DNA of 59,808 nt from Verrucomicrobiota bacterium (GCA_013820875.1 JACDHS010000011.1:1-59808), one strand, 5' to 3'. Shown: positions 33,035 to 42,564, counted from the first letter of the stretch. Program-made: numbers and translations. The notes: generated from the letters alone by a model not told the origin.

Positions 33035-34483
33035 TCAACTCAGCCCTGTGTTGCTTGTTGTGTGACATTCAGTGTGCGTTCTGGGCAATGGCACTTTTGA
33101 AATGACTCCCCGGAATTTGCCCCGGTCTGTTCGCGGGATTTCCGGCACGCGCTGAATGTGAACTGAAACGTTTCCGATTCGTTCCATGAATCTGCGTCGA
33201 ATCATTGCATCCACCTCTTTGCTCGAATCGCCGGAGGTGACAAGATTGATAGTAAAACGATCAACGGCCTCCTGGATGATCTGCCCTTCCATGACACCGG
33301 GAAGATCGATAAACACCCAATGAAAGCGCACCGTCTGCCGTCCGTCAGGTCCGACAATCACATCTTCCATTCGACCAACCACCTCTTTCAGCACAGGAAG
33401 ATGATTTCTCCCGCAAGGACAGGATTCGTTCGACCATGCCCCCACATCACCGATTTCATAACGGATGAGCGGTTGTGCCTCATTCAGCAGTGAGGTGCAT
33501 AGAATCCGCCCTTCCACGCCTGGAGGAACTGGATGCCCATTATCATCCACAATCTCCATGATTCCAAAATCCGGACTGACATGAAGCCGGCCGCATTCGC
33601 ACTCAGTGGCGAGAACGCAATTTTCAACGGCGCCATATTCTTCATAAGCCCGTGTCCGCAGCGCCCGTTTGATAACCGTCTTCATGGCTCGCGTAAGCTT
33701 CTCACTGCAAAGCACAGCCGCCACAGGTTCGTAATCGAGGGTCAACCCCTGCTCAGCCATCATCCGGGCCAGGGAGAAATGCGAATGCGCATAGCCGGTG
33801 AGCACGATCGGTTGGTAATGGTTCAGCGCATCGACGTAAAAGCGCACGTTTTCCGGCGAAATATGATAAGCCGAAAAATAGACCTGCCGTTCAGCCCAAT
33901 TGTATCTCTCAAAAGGAGGACGCGATATTCCCCGGGGCACAACCAGCCTTCCACCAATCATCGAGCGTGGCGCATGAATGCTTGTTCCCGCCCATCCCAA
34001 CGACCGAACCTCTCGCGCGGCAATGAATCGGCGGTGATCGTCTGCGGTGCAAACAGCGGTGATCGGTGTTCCTGTGCTGCCACTGCTTTGATAGCGCAAC
34101 AGTTTTTCCTGGCCCTTGGTTTTCTGCGCCACGAAGGAATCGGGATCAGAACGCAAATCAGTCTTCGGCGTCACCGGCAAATGCGACAACCTCTTGGGAG
34201 TTATTCCTTCCAGGTCATTTTTGTTTATTCCCGCTCGCTGCCATTTTTTCCGGTAATATGGAACGTGTTCAAATGCGTGGCGCAGAACCCGGCTGAGTTC
34301 GGTTTGCACATATTCCTGCATTTCTTCCGGCGACCAACGATCGCGCTCGCGAAATCCGCGCACGTATTCCTGGAACTTGCCACCGAGTCGTTCCCGCTTC
34401 CAGGCCAGTCCAAAAATGGATATGCCGAGATTCTGTATGGAGACGGGGACGTACGGATACAATCGTTCAAGAAAATGAGCCAT
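33035..34483 (-). CDS. CapK/PaaK-like adenylate-forming enzyme
   Basis: A 482-aa member of the phenylacetate-CoA ligase-like branch of adenylate-forming enzymes. The P-loop-like motif is SSGSTGTPI (about 131-139), and the AMP-site region EEYGAVENCVLATEC and the C-terminal RTDRGKFRGV are typical. Proteins of this type (CapK) occur in many capsule clusters, where they are thought to activate an acyl or amino acid group that decorates the polymer. Four conserved Cys (ATECECG, ESCPCG) may bind a metal. It sits between a GT2 gene and a GT4 gene. The acyl substrate is unknown. Confidence 0.88.
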   Translation of the reverse strand: MAHFLERLYPYVPVSIQNLGISIFGLAWKRERLGGKFQEYVRGFRERDRWSPEEMQEYVQTELSRVLRHAFEHVPYYRKKWQRAGINKNDLEGITPKRLSHLPVTPKTDLRSDPDSFVAQKTKGQEKLLRYQSSGSTGTPITAVCTADDHRRFIAAREVRSLGWAGTSIHAPRSMIGGRLVVPRGISRPPFERYNWAERQVYFSAYHISPENVRFYVDALNHYQPIVLTGYAHSHFSLARMMAEQGLTLDYEPVAAVLCSEKLTRAMKTVIKRALRTRAYEEYGAVENCVLATECECGRLHVSPDFGIMEIVDDNGHPVPPGVEGRILCTSLLNEAQPLIRYEIGDVGAWSNESCPCGRNHLPVLKEVVGRMEDVIVGPDGRQTVRFHWVFIDLPGVMEGQIIQEAVDRFTINLVTSGDSSKEVDAMIRRRFMERIGNVSVHIQRVPEIPRTDRGKFRGVISKVPLPRTHTECHTTSNTGLS

Positions 34484-34507
34484 AACGTTTAAAGCGGGTT
34501 GAGTCTG

Positions 34508-35623
34508 TTAGCTGGCCTTCGTGATCAACTCAAACCAGTCGGCTTGTTCCTGAACAGCGCGTTGCTGTTCAAAATGAGAAAGAAATCGTTTCCGCGCTTC
34601 GCAATGCATTTGATGCCGCAACTCCGGCGCAGAAAGGATCTTGTGCATGGCAGCGGCGAGTAAGCCTGGATCATCAGGCGGCACCAACAAACCATCCAGG
34701 CCGTCCCGCACGATTTCAACAATGCCACCCACTTTTGAGGCAATGACCGGAGTGCCAACCGCCATGGATTCGATGTTCACCATCCCGAACGCTTCACTTC
34801 GGCTGGGGACAATTGTGGCAATCGCATTGGCCATTCGTTGCAAGACCTCCGCATGGCCCAACTGGCCGATGAAATGGCATCGGTCTCGAACTCCCAATTC
34901 AGACGCCAAATCAGCCAGCGCACCCCGCCCCGGACCTTGTCCGATGAATTCCACATGCAGAAGAGGATTGCTTTCCCCCAACAAGGCCAATGCCCGAATC
35001 AAAACGTCCTGTCCTTTGGAGGGAAACAACCTGCCGACACAAATTAGCTTACCCGGTTTCGGCGTTTCACCGGTCACGCGAAGTTTACAGGCAGGATCCG
35101 CCAATGAATTGTGAAACAGGCGAACTTTAGAATCAGGAATTCTGTAATGCCGTTTCAGATCCGCTGCACTTGCAAGCGAGTTCGCCACAAGATGAGTGGC
35201 ACGGCCGTAAACGAACCTTTTGCGCCAATTACAAAGTGCATTTTTGAAACTCATCCCTCCTGCATCGCGAACGAGTTGCTCTGTCACGGTGTGATACCAT
35301 GCGACGCGCCTGGGAATGCGCTCAATCCAACCCACGGTCAGCATAAGATTCACAGCAGCAAAATTCGCGATCAGACAACTGGGATGATGTTTTTCAAAGA
35401 GATCCTTCAAGAATCTTGCATCGTGCAAGTTCGTTGGCCTCTCCGAAGGCCAGGTATAAATCGCAGGCTGGCCGTCATGTTTCTCCAGATCCGTGCGGCG
35501 GTGTGGCGCAAGGATCAATACCCGGTGCCCGCGCCCCACCAGTTCGTTTGCAAGCGCGACAAAGTGATGCGGCACAGGATTGTCGCCCAAACTTGTTCCG
35601 ATGAAAAAACATTGAGAGTTCAC
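34508..35623 (-). CDS. Family 4 glycosyltransferase
   Basis: A GT-B fold glycosyltransferase of about 371 aa. The C-terminal donor domain has LICVGRLFPSKGQDVLI and the retaining-GT4 signature SRSEAFGMVNIESMAVGTPVIAS. The N-terminal part reads GDNPVPHHFVALANELVGRGHRV. The frame is open to an ATG at 35719, but that would overlap the upstream gene by 82 bases. I prefer the GTG at 35623, which gives MNSQCFFIGTSLGDN and a 14-base gap. Transfers a sugar from an activated nucleotide donor during repeat-unit assembly; donor unknown. Confidence 0.92.
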   Translation of the reverse strand: MNSQCFFIGTSLGDNPVPHHFVALANELVGRGHRVLILAPHRRTDLEKHDGQPAIYTWPSERPTNLHDARFLKDLFEKHHPSCLIANFAAVNLMLTVGWIERIPRRVAWYHTVTEQLVRDAGGMSFKNALCNWRKRFVYGRATHLVANSLASAADLKRHYRIPDSKVRLFHNSLADPACKLRVTGETPKPGKLICVGRLFPSKGQDVLIRALALLGESNPLLHVEFIGQGPGRGALADLASELGVRDRCHFIGQLGHAEVLQRMANAIATIVPSRSEAFGMVNIESMAVGTPVIASKVGGIVEIVRDGLDGLLVPPDDPGLLAAAMHKILSAPELRHQMHCEARKRFLSHFEQQRAVQEQADWFELITKAS

Positions 35624-35637
35624 GACTGCAACAGGTT

Positions 35638-36696
35638 TTAAGCCGCACAGGAAGGGACTGCGGATTCGTCGGTGGACAATCGCAATACTTTCTTCCACTT
35701 GGGTAATATGACCGACCAATCTAACTCTTCAGCCTTGGACCGGGCGTTGCCTGAAAGTTTTTCTGCCAGGCCAGGTTCATCGAGAATCCTGCAAACCGCC
35801 GAGGACATTGCATCTGCATCTCCCACAGGAACCAAAAGAGCATCGTGTTCTTTCTTCAGAAGAAAAGGAATCCCGCCAACCTCCGTGCTGATAACACACA
35901 ACCCGCACGCCAACGCCTCAAGGACACTCACCGGGGTGTTATCAATGGTTGACGTATTTAGAAAAATGTCAGCGCGTGCCAGCCAGTTTGGCACCTCGTC
36001 TTTTCGAATCCCTCCCACAAATGTCACCTGTTTCTCCACGCACAAATCTCTCGCCAACTTTTTGGTTTTCTCGAGACTGCCATCCTTTTTGTCTGGTCCC
36101 ACCATCGTCAAATGCGCTTCGGGAAACTGATCGGCAATCAGCTTCAACACTCGTGGCGCCAGTGTTGGATTGTATATCTCGTGAAAGGATCGCAACCAGA
36201 TGAGCGATGGTTTAGCGCAACGCCGCAGGCGGAATGAATACCGATGCAAATCCAATGCATTCTCCATCAAACGAACATCAGTTCGGTACATGGACATGCT
36301 CTCCTGCAGGTAACCAGAAGGCGAAAGAACCGACTGTGCCGACTCCAGCAACCGCCTCACACGATCAGCATTGGCTTGCGCAAAAACGGGAAGATTCCCC
36401 CCATGCAATGTCAGGACATATGGTTTGTTCAAACGGCGCAGTAACCCGCAACAGGCTTCTGCCCAGATGAATGCAGGCCCGCTAAAGACTGCCACATGGG
36501 CAATTTGATAATCGTGCCGCCGAGACCATACGGTTCGCAGCATATCGAATAATCGAGGCAACCGCGCAGCTTTTCTGGAGGTGGTAATGACATTTGTTCC
36601 CTCAACAACAAGTCGTTCTGCCAATTCTTCACAGACCGTCTTGGATCCATGACCGTTGGCAAAAAGAAAATTACTTATCAGCAGAATACTTTTCAT
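35638..36696 (-). CDS. Family 4 glycosyltransferase
   Basis: A 352-aa GT-B glycosyltransferase. It begins MKSILLISNFLFANGHGSKTVCEELA, shown here by its ISNFLF and GHGSKT parts. The donor domain has TMVGPDKKDGSLEK and the EX7E-like region TPVSVLEALACGLCVISTEVGGIP. No membrane segments. Its start overlaps the stop of the upstream glycosyltransferase gene by four bases (36693-36696), so the two are translationally coupled. It would add one sugar of the polysaccharide repeat at the cytoplasmic side; the donor and linkage cannot be predicted. Confidence 0.93.
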   Translation of the reverse strand: MKSILLISNFLFANGHGSKTVCEELAERLVVEGTNVITTSRKAARLPRLFDMLRTVWSRRHDYQIAHVAVFSGPAFIWAEACCGLLRRLNKPYVLTLHGGNLPVFAQANADRVRRLLESAQSVLSPSGYLQESMSMYRTDVRLMENALDLHRYSFRLRRCAKPSLIWLRSFHEIYNPTLAPRVLKLIADQFPEAHLTMVGPDKKDGSLEKTKKLARDLCVEKQVTFVGGIRKDEVPNWLARADIFLNTSTIDNTPVSVLEALACGLCVISTEVGGIPFLLKKEHDALLVPVGDADAMSSAVCRILDEPGLAEKLSGNARSKAEELDWSVILPKWKKVLRLSTDESAVPSCAA

Positions 36697-37811
36697 GCGC
36701 GTCCCGTTTGTCTCCCCTGCTCCATCACCACGTCGTAGATCTCACAGATTTTGTGGAGCACTGAATCCGCGCTGTAATGTTCGGCAACACGACGCGAAAA
36801 GCTGTTGGAGAATTCCTTGCGCATCTTCGCAGACCGAAGAAGAAGAAGAAGCGCGTGAGCGAGGGTGTCCGGTGACGATGGCGGCACCAGAAGACCGACT
36901 CTTCCCTGGTCGAGAACTGCACCGCATTCGCCCACATTGGTTGCAACTGCCGGCAACCCGGCCATCCCATATTCTATCAACGCAAGAGGCAAACCCTCTG
37001 ATGAGGAACTCAACACACCGATGTCGCAGTTCTTTAATATGCCTTGAACGTCAGTCCGGGAGCCTAGCCATGTAACACTTTGACAGAGATTCAACTGTTC
37101 AATCGTCTCTTTGAGTCGCGCCAGGCATTTTGGGTCATTTGCCGCCCCGACAAGCAACAGATGCGCGTCAGGAACATTGCGAACGACACGTCCGAATGCG
37201 TGAAGAAGGTTTAAATGGTTTTTTTCCGGACGCAGATTTGCCACACAGACAATCCGGAAACCAACCTTCCCGGGAAGCTTACAGGCGCCGACTGCGGCAC
37301 CGTCCGAAAACGAAGCAAAATTAGATACGTACCAGACACGTTCCGATCTGATGCCTAATTTTTCCCGTGCCCAGGCAGCGAGCGGTTCGGTAACACTGAT
37401 GATTCCTGCCGTTCTTTTTGCGGCAAACCGGTACACCGCAGCTTTCCGTTCCTCCGTTTCAAAACGCCCGTAGTGATCGTGCCAGATGAGTTTAATCTGC
37501 CGCCGCAGCAGTGACGCAGCCACTCCAATAAACAAAGAGGTGCCGTGTGCATGTAGAATATGAATCTGATGGTCGCAGAGGTACCGGCTGAGCTTGCGAA
37601 TGGCTTCAAGGTCAAAGCGCCCCCTGCGCGACAAAGACAACGTCATTACATCGGGAGATACTTCTTTTTCCAAAGAACCCGTCTGGCGAGTGATGCAAAG
37701 ATGAGAGCGATACTGTTTCGGAGGCAAACTGTTGGCCAGGTTTACCGCCATTCGTTCCAACCCTCCCGGCGACAGGGTATCCGTTATCTGCATGACTCCG
37801 ATGCGTTCCAT
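36693..37811 (-). CDS. Family 4 glycosyltransferase
   Basis: A 372-aa GT4 enzyme starting MERIGVMQITDTLSPGGLER, with the GGLER acceptor-side motif common in this family. The donor domain carries IVCVANLRPEKNHLNLL and SSSEGLPLALIEYGMAGLPAVAT. The ATG at 37811 is preceded by GAGGG at about 7 bases; the frame also contains a TTG five codons earlier, without such support. It ends in a four-base overlap with the next glycosyltransferase gene. Cytoplasmic; the sugar donor is unknown. Confidence 0.93.
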   Translation of the reverse strand: MERIGVMQITDTLSPGGLERMAVNLANSLPPKQYRSHLCITRQTGSLEKEVSPDVMTLSLSRRGRFDLEAIRKLSRYLCDHQIHILHAHGTSLFIGVAASLLRRQIKLIWHDHYGRFETEERKAAVYRFAAKRTAGIISVTEPLAAWAREKLGIRSERVWYVSNFASFSDGAAVGACKLPGKVGFRIVCVANLRPEKNHLNLLHAFGRVVRNVPDAHLLLVGAANDPKCLARLKETIEQLNLCQSVTWLGSRTDVQGILKNCDIGVLSSSSEGLPLALIEYGMAGLPAVATNVGECGAVLDQGRVGLLVPPSSPDTLAHALLLLLRSAKMRKEFSNSFSRRVAEHYSADSVLHKICEIYDVVMEQGRQTGRA

Positions 37812-37860
37812 TTTTGTTGCCCTCAAACCTTCAACGAACTAAAAGCCCACCTTCTCCACC

Positions 37861-40800
37861 TCAATACATCACGTAAACCGAGTCCGAGACCCCTTCTTCC
37901 ACACTTTCGGTGGCGGGATACTGCAACCCAAGTTTAATCACCTTTTCAACCACTGGTTGCAGCGCTTCCTTAACCGTGCCCGTACTCCAGAACTGAGTAA
38001 TAGCCTGCGCCATTCCGGCAGGATCTGGTTCAGCCATATCCATCTCCTGTGGGATACAAAATATTGATTCCGCCGAATAGAAGTTCGCGTGCTTCGCCCA
38101 GGTGCTGGACGAGCCAGGGGATTGAATGGAGATGCGCCCCCCATACTCCTTTTGCGCCCTGGCCACTGCTCTCAAGAAATCGTTCCGGTAAATTTTTTGT
38201 AACGCTTTGTTAAAAGCCGCATCATTTGGGGGTGCCGGAGCGTCCTCATTTTCTTCGACGTGCCCTTTGGCTTCGGGCCATTCCAGTTGGTCTTCTTTAA
38301 ACAAAATGACGTTCCCCATCACGAGCACATCCATTTCGGTACGCATGAAACAGCGATAAGCATCGTGCGGAGTGCAGATGATCGGTTCACCGCGAACATT
38401 GAAGGAAGTGTTCACGATCACGCCATAGCCGGTGTCTTTTTCAAAAGCGCGAATGAGATCATAATACTCCGGATGATCCGCCCGGGTGATCGTTTGCACG
38501 CGCGCCGAATAATCAATGTGCGTCACAGCAGGAATGTCGCTGCGCTGTTGTTTGACTACCTTCGTCAGATCGTCCCCTGGCGTACGAGCAAACGGAATGC
38601 ATCGATCTTTCTTAACTGGCGCCACCAGCAACATGTAAGGGCTCTCACTTTGGAGCTCGAAATATTCGCTTACCTTCTCCGCCAGCACGGTGGGAGCGAA
38701 GGGACGGAATGATTCGCGATACTTGATTTTCAAGTTGAGCGTCGCCTGCATCTCCACATTCCGCGCATCGCCAATGATCGAACGCGCACCGAGTGCTCGC
38801 GGCCCAAACTCGAGGCGTCCGGAAAAATGTCCCACTACTTTTCCATCAGCCAATAGTTTTGCCACCGTTTCCGCCCGCTCTGCTTTTGGCAGAACTCGAT
38901 GCGGATAATCGTTTGTTTCGACGAATGCGCGGATTTCGTTTTCGGAAAACTCAGGCCCAAGGTAGGAACCTCCTTGCCGATGTCGTTCCCCTGATTTCAT
39001 CGGTCGAGGCAGGCTGAAGTAAGTATGGCAGGCATCGAGAGCCGCTCCGAGCGCGCATCCGGAATCACCTGCCGCTGGCTGTATCCAAATATCCTCAAAC
39101 GGCCCTTCACGCAGAAGACGGCCATTCGCCACGCAGTTCAAAGCAACGCCACCCGCCAGGCAGAGCCTTTTCATTCCGGTCAACCGATGCACGTAACGCG
39201 CCATCCGCAGCAGGCACTCTTCGGTGACCACCTGGATGGATCGCGCCAGATCCATTTCGCGTTGCGTAATCCAATCATCGGGTTTGCGAGCTGGTCCGCC
39301 GAATAAGTCAGCGAAACGCCCATTGGTCATCGATTGTTCGGAAAGAAATCCGAAATACTCCATGTTCAATGCGATCGATCCGTCCTCCTTCAAGTCAACG
39401 AGATGTTTTAAAATGGTCTCCACATATTTAGGTTCACCATAAGGAGCCAGCCCCATCATTTTGTATTCGCCAGAGTTCACTTTGAACCCGGTGAACTGAG
39501 TGAACGCTGAATAGAGCAACCCAAGCGAATGAGGAAAATTCATCTGCTTCAACATTTGGATCCGATTCCCGCGACCCATGCCAATGGAAGCAGTCGCCCA
39601 TTCCCCCACCCCGTCCACTGTGAGAATGGCAGCGCTTTGGAATGGCGACGGATAAAACGCGCTCGCGGCATGCGAGCGATGATGTTCTTCCTGGAGAACC
39701 AACCCGTCATACTTCAGATAGCGCCGGATGAGCTGCGGCAGATGAAGTTTGTAACGCGCCCACGACGGCAGAATTCTCATCCAGGCATCCTCGCCATTTG
39801 GAGCAATAGCCAATTGCGTGTGCATCAAGCGCTCAAAGGTCTGCGCGGCGTTGTCGTAATAAACCACAGCCGCGAGATCCCGCTGATGAATACCCCCTTC
39901 TTCGAGGCAATAATTTGCCGCGTAATGTGGAAAGCCGCGATCGTTCTTTTTGCGCGTGAACCGTTCTTCTTCGGCTGCGGCAATGATTTCTCCATCCTTG
40001 ATCAGGCAGGCAGCCGAATTGTGATAGAAGCATGAAAGTCCAAGGATATACGTCGGTTTCGTTTTGAGGCCAGCCGAGCCGGAATAAAACGTTTTCTCTT
40101 TCACAGCCGGCAGCAGCTTCCGAGAGCGAATCTCTTCAGAAATTAATTCTGCCACCTTCCGATGGCCATTCTGGCAGAAGTGCCCATCGTGCTTGAACGT
40201 GAGTCCAATCCGTTCCTTGCGAGAGAGTTTAAGAAGTGGAGTCGTAATATCCGCCACATGCACATTCTCCGACGGTGCTTCCAGTTTTCCATACAGTTTC
40301 TGATAAACCGGGGCCAGACGGTGTACGGAGAAGTAATAGCTGGGAATCGGAACAATCATCACCGGCTTCGGCGAAGCTCCAGAAAGAAACCGCTTTAGAA
40401 TGGCTTGCATCAATTGCCACCCCGGACTGCCTTCCGAAGCGTAATCCGGATGCGGCTGTAAACCGTTCAATCGTAAGATTCTCGAACGCAGTTCCACAGA
40501 CAACTCCGACTTCGTGTTGCCCATCAAGTCACGCAAGCGCGAAAACTTAGGATCATTCCGATACATTTCAATGGCGCGACTAAACAGTGAGTGATCGTCA
40601 TCAGACTTAACGTCATCCGCCGATGGCCTTTGTAGCGGCACCGGAACATGGTTCAGGATTAACTGCCCGTCTTTCAGGGTGAAATACGGCTTCGGCACCA
40701 GGATCCGTTCTTGTGTCACACGATCAATGGATGGCCGATGCGAGAGCTTGATCCTTTCAATGTTTTCCACAAAGACGCAGAGCACGATCAGGTCGGCGTC

Positions 40801-41154
40801 AACATCGCGGGCGTATTGTTCAAAGATAAGCAACTGCTGGTCTGTGCCAGAACCCGAGAGTGCATAATTGAAGATCTCCGCATTGAGCGTTTGCCCAATC
40901 AGATCTGAAAAACGTTCATGATTATCCACCCCATCGCCCGCGGTATAGGAATCCCCAAAAAACAGAATGCGCGGACGCTCGCCCTTCGGCTTGTTGAATT
41001 CAACGTCTGAGCGGAAACCCTCGGAATTCGTGCGCACGAAATAGCCGCCTGATTCGTTCGGGATTCGAGCATTCAGATTGGAAACAAAAAGATGCCCGAT
41101 CTGTTCATGATGCCGCAGAACCATTCGATGCGTGGATTGTTGTAGCAGAAACAT
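37861..41154 (-). CDS. SGNH hydrolase - carbamoyltransferase (NodU/CmcH family) fusion
   Basis: A 1,097-aa protein with two catalytic modules. Residues 1-345 resemble an SGNH/GDSL esterase: the nucleophile Ser 69 is in FFGDSYTAGDG, and the Asp/His pair is in KHDGHFCQNGH (323-325). Residues about 366-970 are a NodU/CmcH-type O-carbamoyltransferase: ILGLSCFYHNSAACL, AAAEEERFTRKKND, the metal-site HHRSHAASAF, VDGVGEW, and a C-terminal GPRALGARSI and NTSFNVRGEPI. A C-terminal extension of about 125 aa has no known domain. Such modules are usually separate genes in polysaccharide clusters. It would carbamoylate the glycan from carbamoyl phosphate, and the SGNH part may add or remove acyl groups. 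Gap of 49 bases to the next gene. Confidence 0.93.
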   Translation of the reverse strand: MFLLQQSTHRMVLRHHEQIGHLFVSNLNARIPNESGGYFVRTNSEGFRSDVEFNKPKGERPRILFFGDSYTAGDGVDNHERFSDLIGQTLNAEIFNYALSGSGTDQQLLIFEQYARDVDADLIVLCVFVENIERIKLSHRPSIDRVTQERILVPKPYFTLKDGQLILNHVPVPLQRPSADDVKSDDDHSLFSRAIEMYRNDPKFSRLRDLMGNTKSELSVELRSRILRLNGLQPHPDYASEGSPGWQLMQAILKRFLSGASPKPVMIVPIPSYYFSVHRLAPVYQKLYGKLEAPSENVHVADITTPLLKLSRKERIGLTFKHDGHFCQNGHRKVAELISEEIRSRKLLPAVKEKTFYSGSAGLKTKPTYILGLSCFYHNSAACLIKDGEIIAAAEEERFTRKKNDRGFPHYAANYCLEEGGIHQRDLAAVVYYDNAAQTFERLMHTQLAIAPNGEDAWMRILPSWARYKLHLPQLIRRYLKYDGLVLQEEHHRSHAASAFYPSPFQSAAILTVDGVGEWATASIGMGRGNRIQMLKQMNFPHSLGLLYSAFTQFTGFKVNSGEYKMMGLAPYGEPKYVETILKHLVDLKEDGSIALNMEYFGFLSEQSMTNGRFADLFGGPARKPDDWITQREMDLARSIQVVTEECLLRMARYVHRLTGMKRLCLAGGVALNCVANGRLLREGPFEDIWIQPAAGDSGCALGAALDACHTYFSLPRPMKSGERHRQGGSYLGPEFSENEIRAFVETNDYPHRVLPKAERAETVAKLLADGKVVGHFSGRLEFGPRALGARSIIGDARNVEMQATLNLKIKYRESFRPFAPTVLAEKVSEYFELQSESPYMLLVAPVKKDRCIPFARTPGDDLTKVVKQQRSDIPAVTHIDYSARVQTITRADHPEYYDLIRAFEKDTGYGVIVNTSFNVRGEPIICTPHDAYRCFMRTEMDVLVMGNVILFKEDQLEWPEAKGHVEENEDAPAPPNDAAFNKALQKIYRNDFLRAVARAQKEYGGRISIQSPGSSSTWAKHANFYSAESIFCIPQEMDMAEPDPAGMAQAITQFWSTGTVKEALQPVVEKVIKLGLQYPATESVEEGVSDSVYVMY

Positions 41155-41227
41155 ATTTTCTTCTTAAGTGATTTGACCAAGATGCCCGGGAGGAATCGGA
41201 CAGAACGTTGAGATGTTTTAACGGATT

Positions 41228-41377
41228 ACGTTGCTACGGAGCGCGGCTGTGTCCGAAGGATCAGCCGCAGCGCGTGAGATTGTTCGAGTGTCATAGAAGG
41301 CTCGACAGCGCAACGTTCCAGCCTTGAGCGCTACGGCTGATGCTTCGCACACAACCGCGCTCCGAACGTAGCAACGT
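41228..41377. mobile_element. MITE-like palindromic element, copy 2
   Basis: The left arm 41228-41272 and right arm 41329-41377 are imperfect reverse complements over about 45 bases, sharing ACGTTGCTAC ends, around a 56-base centre. Within it CGGAGCGCGG (41237-41246) and CCGCGCTCCG (41355-41364) match the ends of the element at 15729-15841, and 41237-41272 is identical to the reverse complement of 15806-15841. It fills the 222-base gap between the fusion gene and a GT4 gene. Confidence 0.75.
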
Positions 41378-42561
41378 CAAGGTGCGCCCCTCCCGCTGGG
41401 AGAGGGGATTCGCGTCTTGAGTTGCCAATGTTCAATCATCACCTGGCGCAATGCCTCCCGAAGTCCTTCCAAAGAATAACGCTGCGCCCATTCCGCTGCG
41501 CAGCGAGCCATCGCCCGGGCCTCTTCGGGTTGATCAGCGATTTGCTGCAATGCTTTTCCTAATGCAACAGGATCGCGCGGTGGAACGAGAAAGCCGCGTC
41601 CCTCTCCCAACATCTGCGGCATCATCCCGCGTTCCGTGCCGATGCAGACGCAACCGAAGGCCATTCCTTCCGCGACCGCTTTCGGCCATCCCTCTATATT
41701 CGATGCAAGCACGAGCACATCCGCTTCTTCGTATTGGCTCAACACATCATTAAAGCTCAGACCGCCGAGGAATTTCACTTGATGACCGACCCGCAATTCA
41801 GCAGCCAGATTGCGCAACTTTTCTTCCTCAGGCCCTTCTCCCACCACGACACATTCGACCGCTCGATTCGGAACATTCAGCGTTGCGACTGCCCGGAGAA
41901 GAACGTCCACATTCTTCGAAGCGGAAAGGCGTCCGACGAACAGGATTCGGTAAACATCTGGATCGCGCGGACGAACCGCTGCGGATCTTGCCTGGCCAAT
42001 TTGTTCCTCCGTCAACATCGAGGTAAAAAAAGGAACCACATTCGCCGGTTGGTCCGGCCACCGACCATAAACTGTCACCGGACTGTTCCACCACTTCGAG
42101 CGAAGCAGGAACCGTTGGAATCGCCACGCAGACGGTTCTCCCGCATACGGCAACCATTGCGTGGCATATTTTGCGATGAGCTTTCGACTGAAAAGCGGCC
42201 CCAGCAGAAGCGTGACAAGTCCAAGATCACACGGGCACCGGGTGTGAATGGCATCGGCACCGCGCATGTATTTTGCCACCTGGAAAAGAATCCCTGGAAG
42301 TGCAAAGAGTTGGAGAAACTTTGCCTTCAAGCCATCGCCACCCGCTTCTTCCACCGGCACTACCCGGACGTTGCGTTGTGCGAACAGACTACAATCTGCC
42401 GGAGGGACTCCCCTTCTTAAGGTTCCGGCCACTGTAACGTCGCCAAACAATTCGGCCCAAACATCGATCTCCCTCGCATACGGTGTGTAAGCGTAATAGC
42501 GCCCTTGATGCAAATAATGATCCACCCGCGTCACAACCAACAGTTTTCTGGGGAAAATCAT
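41377..42561 (-). CDS. Family 4 glycosyltransferase
   Basis: A 394-aa GT-B enzyme. The donor domain shows ILFVGRLSASKNVDVLL, VVVGEGPEEEKL and the signature NIEGWPKAVAEGMAFGCVCIG. The last ten or so residues (IPSPSGRGAP) are encoded by a palindromic repeat at 41387-41407, so the natural C-terminus was probably overwritten or extended by repeat DNA. The gene stands apart from its neighbours: a palindromic element lies downstream and array 4 upstream, so it may have its own promoter. The sugar donor is unknown. Confidence 0.92.
   Translation of the reverse strand: MIFPRKLLVVTRVDHYLHQGRYYAYTPYAREIDVWAELFGDVTVAGTLRRGVPPADCSLFAQRNVRVVPVEEAGGDGLKAKFLQLFALPGILFQVAKYMRGADAIHTRCPCDLGLVTLLLGPLFSRKLIAKYATQWLPYAGEPSAWRFQRFLLRSKWWNSPVTVYGRWPDQPANVVPFFTSMLTEEQIGQARSAAVRPRDPDVYRILFVGRLSASKNVDVLLRAVATLNVPNRAVECVVVGEGPEEEKLRNLAAELRVGHQVKFLGGLSFNDVLSQYEEADVLVLASNIEGWPKAVAEGMAFGCVCIGTERGMMPQMLGEGRGFLVPPRDPVALGKALQQIADQPEEARAMARCAAEWAQRYSLEGLREALRQVMIEHWQLKTRIPSPSGRGAP
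41387..41407. terminator. GC-rich hairpin at the 3' end of the GT4 gene
   Basis: CCCCTCCC-GCT-GGGAGAGGGG forms a near-perfect hairpin overlapping the last codons of the GT4 gene. It resembles a dispersed repeat that often serves as a transcript end. No T-run follows. Confidence 0.55.
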
Positions 42562-42564
42562 ACT

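Noticed and set aside
33533-34492. 319-aa ORF antisense to the CapK-like gene
   Set aside because: No recognisable domain, and the opposite strand has a full family match.
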